DNA of 25,923 nt, from contig CAJMLY010000028.1 in assembly GCA_905214425.1 (NCBI GenBank), positions 1 to 25,923 of the forward strand, written 5' to 3'. Of the stretch, positions 22,578-25,923 are shown one piece after another. Below the pieces are notes generated by a model, which ran no database searches, was not told where the DNA came from, and saw nothing but the letters and a program-made list of their open reading frames with translations. The position numbers and the translations under genes were made by a program. Origin of the DNA: an uncultured bacterium (GTDB taxonomy: Bacteria; Actinomycetota; Coriobacteriia; Coriobacteriales; Coriobacteriaceae). The number at the start of each line of letters is the position of its first letter. The first letter of the stretch is position 1.

Positions 22578-23261
22578 CTAGATTACGAAGAGGATCACCG
22601 CCATGAACTGGAAGATGCTGCCGGCGAGCACCCACAGGTGAAACACGCTGTGCAGATAGCGCACGTTTTTGGCGATATAGAACGGCACGCCCGCGGTGTA
22701 GCACACGCCGCCGACGGCGAGCAGGGCAAGTGCCACGGGGTTGAGCAGCGCAACAAGTTCGGGCAGCTTAAAGACAACGAGCCAGCCCATCAGCAGGTAG
22801 ACCAGGCCGCTTACCCAATGCGGCTGGCGCTCGCGTAGGAAGCACTCGAGGGCGATGCCGATGATGGCGATGGCCCATACGGCAAAGAACAGCACAGCGC
22901 CGCCGTCGTTTGCGAGCGTGATGAGGCAAAACGGCGTATAGCTGCCGGCTATGAGCAGGTAGATGCAGCTGTGGTCGATGATGCGAAACACGCGCTTGGC
23001 GCGCGCGGGCTGAATCGCGTGGTAGAGCGTGGAGGCTAGGTATTCGAGGATAATGCTGACGCCATAGACAATCGCCGCGGCCATATGGGCCGGGCCTCCG
23101 CCGCGCAGGGCGGCGAATACGATCAGGAGCACCAGGCCCGCGATACCCAGCAGGCAGCCGACACCATGGGTGACGGAGTTCATGATCTCCTCGCCCACTG
23201 TGTAGTGTGGAACGGCCGCGGTCTTGGGTCGCGGCTTAGAACTGTCGCTCGAATCGGACAT
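22578..23261 (-). CDS. Hemolysin III family (TrhA/PAQR-like) membrane protein
   Basis: This 227-aa protein has seven TM helices and the conserved histidines of the YqfA/HlyIII family: His32 in THGVG, His81 in LYH, His97 in DHSCIYLLIAGSYTP, and His204/His208 in HSVFHLWVL. These and an aspartate form the metal site seen in PAQR receptors. Bacterial members have been linked to membrane-energetics homeostasis and, in some species, to hemolysis; the substrate is unknown. A TTG at 23279 opens the frame, but the ATG at 23261, 11 nt after GGAGG, is preferred. A TATAGT -10 candidate is at 23297-23302 (minus). It lies 110 bp ahead of corC and could share a transcript with it. Confidence 0.9.
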   Translation of the reverse strand: MSDSSDSSKPRPKTAAVPHYTVGEEIMNSVTHGVGCLLGIAGLVLLIVFAALRGGGPAHMAAAIVYGVSIILEYLASTLYHAIQPARAKRVFRIIDHSCIYLLIAGSYTPFCLITLANDGGAVLFFAVWAIAIIGIALECFLRERQPHWVSGLVYLLMGWLVVFKLPELVALLNPVALALLAVGGVCYTAGVPFYIAKNVRYLHSVFHLWVLAGSIFQFMAVILFVI

Positions 23262-23369
23262 GCCGGTTACATCCTCCAACGTAAAGAGTTCTCAACACTA
23301 TATCAAAGCGTCTAGGTACGTGCGAAATTTGCACCATACGTGACCCTTTGTTTACCCATTCTTTGCCTG

Positions 23370-23398
23370 TTGACGCATCAACGGCGAACGTCCATAAT
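23370..23398 (+). promoter_or_regulatory. Promoter of the alpha/beta hydrolase gene
   Basis: TTGACG (23370-23375) and CATAAT (23393-23398) are separated by exactly 17 bp. Transcription would start near 23405, within about 45 bp of the ATG, which has AGGAG upstream. Just downstream, ATGTT...AACAT (about 23412-23430) forms a small inverted repeat in an AT-rich patch that could be an operator. Confidence 0.65.
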
Positions 23399-23447
23399 GC
23401 GCTTGCATTAAATGTTGATTTATTAACATCTTATAGGAGAATACCGC

Positions 23448-24413
23448 ATGGCTCAAAACGCACGTTCCCATCGAAAGCTCAAGATAGCCGGCGTCGTTGC
23501 GCTGGTGCTCGTTGTCGCGCTGCTGGGGTTTGCCGGCAACTTTTTGTTTGACTTTGCCCTGAACCCCCAAGCGCCGTACACCATGAAGATGATGCAGGAT
23601 GGCAAGGACGCCGAAAAGGGCGAGCAGATGGACGCCGAGGAGGGCGAGGCACGGACGTGGTTTAAGGAAAACCGCGAGAGCAGCAGCCTCACCGCGAACG
23701 ACGGGACCGAGCTTGCCGCCTGGTATTTTGCTGCGTCGGAGAGCACGCACGACTACGCCGTCTGCCTGCATGGATATACCAACGAGCCCATCGGTATGGC
23801 CCGATACGTCAAGCGATTCCACGACCGCGGCATGAACGTACTCGCACCCGCCGCACGCGCCCACGAGCGCTCCGGCGGCGACTATATCGGCATGGGCTGG
23901 CCCGAGCGGCTCGATGTCGTCGCATGGATCGAGCGAATCGTTCAGGCTGACCCCGAGGCGCGCATCCTGGTCTTTGGCGAGTCGATGGGTGCGGCAACCG
24001 CCATGAACGTCGCGGGGGAATCTCTGCCCGCAAACGTGAAATGCATTATCGAGGACTGCGGTTATACAAGTGTTTGGGACGAGTTTTCTCTGCAGCTCAA
24101 GGACGTGTTCGGCCTGCCCAGCTTTCCCTTGCTCGATATAGCAAACTTGGTGTGCAACGTGCGCGCGGGCTACGACTTTCATAAGGCGAGCAGTGTGGAG
24201 CAACTCAAACACGCGACGGTTCCCATGCTGTTTATCCACGGCGACCAGGACACCTTTGTACCGTACAGCATGCTCGACCAAAATTACGACGCGTGCGCCA
24301 GCAAGGTCAAGCAAAAGCTCACTATCCATGGCGCCACCCACGCCAAGAGCGCGCAGGTCGACCCCGAACTCTACTGGAACACGGTCGACAACTTCCTCGA
24401 CAAGAATTTTTAG
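23448..24413 (+). CDS. Membrane-anchored or secreted alpha/beta hydrolase
   Basis: This 321-aa serine hydrolase has an N-terminal basic patch and a hydrophobic segment (12-33), a signal anchor or uncleaved signal, followed by a charged spacer (48-75) and an alpha/beta hydrolase domain (80-321). The catalytic triad is readable: Ser179 in GESMGA, Asp268 in HGDQDTFVP, and His298 in HGATHAKS. The oxyanion-region motif is LHGYTNEP. It belongs to the prolyl-oligopeptidase/BAAT-like branch with many extracellular lipases or esterases of unknown substrate. Gram-positive homologues of this layout often carry an N-terminal anchor. Plus strand, own promoter, and its end converges on the DUF362 gene. No cap domain marker indicates a substrate. 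Confidence 0.85.
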   Translation: MAQNARSHRKLKIAGVVALVLVVALLGFAGNFLFDFALNPQAPYTMKMMQDGKDAEKGEQMDAEEGEARTWFKENRESSSLTANDGTELAAWYFAASESTHDYAVCLHGYTNEPIGMARYVKRFHDRGMNVLAPAARAHERSGGDYIGMGWPERLDVVAWIERIVQADPEARILVFGESMGAATAMNVAGESLPANVKCIIEDCGYTSVWDEFSLQLKDVFGLPSFPLLDIANLVCNVRAGYDFHKASSVEQLKHATVPMLFIHGDQDTFVPYSMLDQNYDACASKVKQKLTIHGATHAKSAQVDPELYWNTVDNFLDKNF

Positions 24414-24491
24414 GCAAAAAGCAACGTCTGGGGTTTTGTTGCCAAAAATCGGTTTGTGGTCGGCGGTATTCGATTTTTCACCGCACTTCCG

Positions 24492-24530
24492 AAAAGCCGC
24501 CCGCGGGCACTGTGCTCACGGGCGGCTTTT
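24492..24530. terminator. Bidirectional rho-independent terminator
   Basis: AAAAGCCGCCCG (24492-24503) and CGGGCGGCTTTT (24519-24530) are exact inverse complements, so both strands end the stem in T4. It serves the alpha/beta hydrolase (+) and the DUF362 gene (-), which converge here. A weaker stem, GCAAC/GTTGC, lies just before it. Confidence 0.85.
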
Positions 24531-24577
24531 GCTAACGCTGCGCTACAAAAACGCTTGATTTGTCCAATAGCTAGACG

Positions 24578-25783
24578 CTACTTGACCTCGATGAGCTCGT
24601 ACTTGCTCGTGCCCAGGCCGATCTTTTCGGCGTGCGCGATGCACGCGCGCCAGTCGGTGTCGGGATGCGTGATGCAGAAGGGATCCTTGGCCTGCTCGCC
24701 CTCCAGATGCTCGTGATTGTGCTCCATCTTGGCCGCGCTATCGGTGAGCTCGGTGTTGGGCAGCGGCTCGGATGCCATGACGGCATCGGCGCAGGCCTGG
24801 TCGATGGCGACCGGGTCGAAGCTCGCGAACATGCCGATATCGTTGACGATAGGCGTGTCGTTTTCGGGATGGCAATCGCAGTTGGGGCTGATATCCATGG
24901 CGAGCGAGATGTGGAAGCTCGGGCGGCCGTCGACAACGGCCTTGGTGTACTCGGCGATCTTGCAGTTGAGCACGTCTGCCGCGGCCTCATAGCCGGGCTT
25001 GATGCAGTCCTGGTTGCATGCCGCAATGCAGCGTCCGCAGCCCACGCAGCGATCGTGGTCGATGGCAGCCACGTGCACCGTGCGAGTAGCGCCGCTGGCA
25101 AGCTCGCGCTCGCGGGTGTCGTCGAACGAGATAGCGTTGTGCGCGCAGATCTTTTCGCAGGCACGGCAGCCAACGCAGTGCTCGGGCGCGACGTTCGGCT
25201 TGCCGGCGGCATGCTGCTCCATCTTGCCGGCGCGACTGCCGCCGCCCATGCCCAGGTTCTTCATGGCACCGCCAAAGCCGGCCTGCTCATGACCCTTAAA
25301 GTGGGTGAGGCTGATCACGATATCGGCATCCATGAGCGCCTGACCGATCTTGGCCTCGTGCACGTACTCGCCGCCCTCGACCGGGACAAGCGCCTCGTCG
25401 GTGCCCTTGAGGCCGTCGGCGATGATGATCTGGCAACCCGTAGCATACGGGGTAAAGCCGTTCTGGTAGGCGGTATCAATGTGCTCGAGCGCGTTTTTGC
25501 GGCTACCCACATAGAGCGTGTTGCAGTCGGTGAGGAAGGGCTTGCCACCCAGCTCCTTCACGACATCCGCGACGGCGCGGGCGTAGTTGGGACGCAAAAA
25601 GCTCAGGTTGCCCAGCTCGCCAAAGTGAATCTTAATGGCGACGAACTTGTTCTCAAAGTCGATCTGCTCAATTCCGGCGTGACGGATGAGGCGCTTGAGC
25701 TTGTCGAGCTGGCTCTCGCGAGCATGCGTGCGCAGGTTGGTGAAGTACACCTTAGCGGGTGCTGCGGGTGCAGTTGCGGTCAT
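24578..25783 (-). CDS. DUF362 protein with two [4Fe-4S] ferredoxin motifs
   Basis: This 401-aa protein has a DUF362 region (about 45-190 and 285-340; VAIKIHFGELGN, THFKGHEQAGFGGAMKNLGMG) interrupted by a bacterial-ferredoxin insert with two complete CxxCxxCxxxC clusters (Cys203/206/209/213 and Cys246/249/252/256). It should carry two [4Fe-4S] centres and act in electron transfer or as an iron-sulfur oxidoreductase in an anaerobe; the true substrate is unknown. The ATG follows GAGGGGA. No signal peptide or TM helix is present, so it is cytoplasmic. It stands alone in the window. A Cys-His-rich stretch (PNCDCHPEND) near the C-terminal third may bind another metal. Confidence 0.92.
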   Translation of the reverse strand: MTATAPAAPAKVYFTNLRTHARESQLDKLKRLIRHAGIEQIDFENKFVAIKIHFGELGNLSFLRPNYARAVADVVKELGGKPFLTDCNTLYVGSRKNALEHIDTAYQNGFTPYATGCQIIIADGLKGTDEALVPVEGGEYVHEAKIGQALMDADIVISLTHFKGHEQAGFGGAMKNLGMGGGSRAGKMEQHAAGKPNVAPEHCVGCRACEKICAHNAISFDDTRERELASGATRTVHVAAIDHDRCVGCGRCIAACNQDCIKPGYEAAADVLNCKIAEYTKAVVDGRPSFHISLAMDISPNCDCHPENDTPIVNDIGMFASFDPVAIDQACADAVMASEPLPNTELTDSAAKMEHNHEHLEGEQAKDPFCITHPDTDWRACIAHAEKIGLGTSKYELIEVK

Positions 25784-25825
25784 AGATCTATCCCCTCGGT
25801 CTATATGGCGTTACAGACATAGAGG

Positions 25826-25856
25826 ATGGTACCAGTTAAAGCAGAGTTAAAGTCAA
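25826..25856 (-). promoter_or_regulatory. Candidate promoter of the DUF362 gene with direct repeats
   Basis: On the minus strand TTGACT (25851-25856) and TACCAT (25826-25831) are 19 bp apart, a little wide. The spacer holds two direct copies of AGTTAAAG on the plus strand (25834-25841 and 25845-25852), spaced 11 bp, about one helix turn. This is the arrangement of a tandem activator or repressor site. The last 65 bases of the window hold no recognisable gene. Confidence 0.35.
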
Positions 25857-25923
25857 GTACGGAACCTAGTCATTGGGTGTTCCTATAGTTTTGTCAACCG
25901 TCGGGGCTACTCCCGGTAGGGCA

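Noticed and set aside
24632..25822. 396-codon open frame on the plus strand
   Set aside because: Antisense to the DUF362 gene, whose paired ferredoxin motifs are unmistakable.

Overview
The window is about 60% GC and bacterial. Its gene content suggests a gut actinobacterium of class Coriobacteriia, most likely Collinsella or a close relative. The evidence is a membrane-anchored LuxR-type regulator of the kind expanded in that class, an Nramp-related magnesium transporter of a type known from Eggerthella, dense GC-rich coding, and many intergenic palindromes. This assignment is inferred from family knowledge, not from a database search. Almost all genes are on the minus strand. The plus-strand exceptions are mgtA, an OatA-like acyltransferase, an alpha/beta hydrolase and a small leader ORF. 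I found no rRNA, tRNA, CRISPR array, prophage or intact insertion sequence.

Layout. 1-1200: pyrE (-) and a divergent control region with a palindromic operator candidate and a 23-codon leader ORF preceding mgtA. 1202-3970: mgtA (+), a P-type Mg2+ importer. 4153-7387: a multi-TM LuxR-type regulator and a GH1 6-phospho-beta-glucosidase (-). 7388-9110: a cluster of palindromic repeats, a DUF4867-like gene, luxS and another long palindrome. 9114-11081: an rbsK/nucleoside hydrolase operon with a good promoter and an overlapping operator candidate. 11268-13484: an OatA-like O-acetyltransferase (+). 13485-14028: a gene-free stretch with a strong hairpin, a 204-bp MITE-like element and a terminator. 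14029-17361: an operon for an MgtE-like protein and an Nramp-related transporter, behind a roughly 200-nt structured leader. 17476-18882: an anchored NodB-like protein that has lost its catalytic histidines. 18955-23261: PRC-barrel and YtxH-like proteins (overlapping genes), a protein with a cyanophycin-synthetase-N-like domain, CorC/HlyC and hemolysin III. 23448-25783: an alpha/beta hydrolase and a DUF362 ferredoxin-like protein, convergent on a bidirectional terminator.

How the genes fit together. Magnesium handling is the main theme: MgtA, an MgtE-like protein, an Nramp-related transporter with a magnesium-type site, and CorC. The most unusual item is the MgtE-like/NRMT operon. The MgtE-like protein keeps the PRC-like, MgtE_N and CBS regions, but its five-TM domain lacks the glycine-rich TM2 motif and the TM5 aspartate of the MgtE pore. 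The gene 8 bp downstream encodes an Nramp homologue whose metal-site motifs (DAGG, and Ala in place of Met in TM6) match the Mg2+-transporting NRMT clade. I propose, as inference, that the pair forms a sensor/transporter module. A second theme is nucleoside and PRPP metabolism: nucleoside hydrolase, ribokinase and PyrE. A third is the cell envelope: the OatA-like enzyme and the NodB-like pseudoenzyme.
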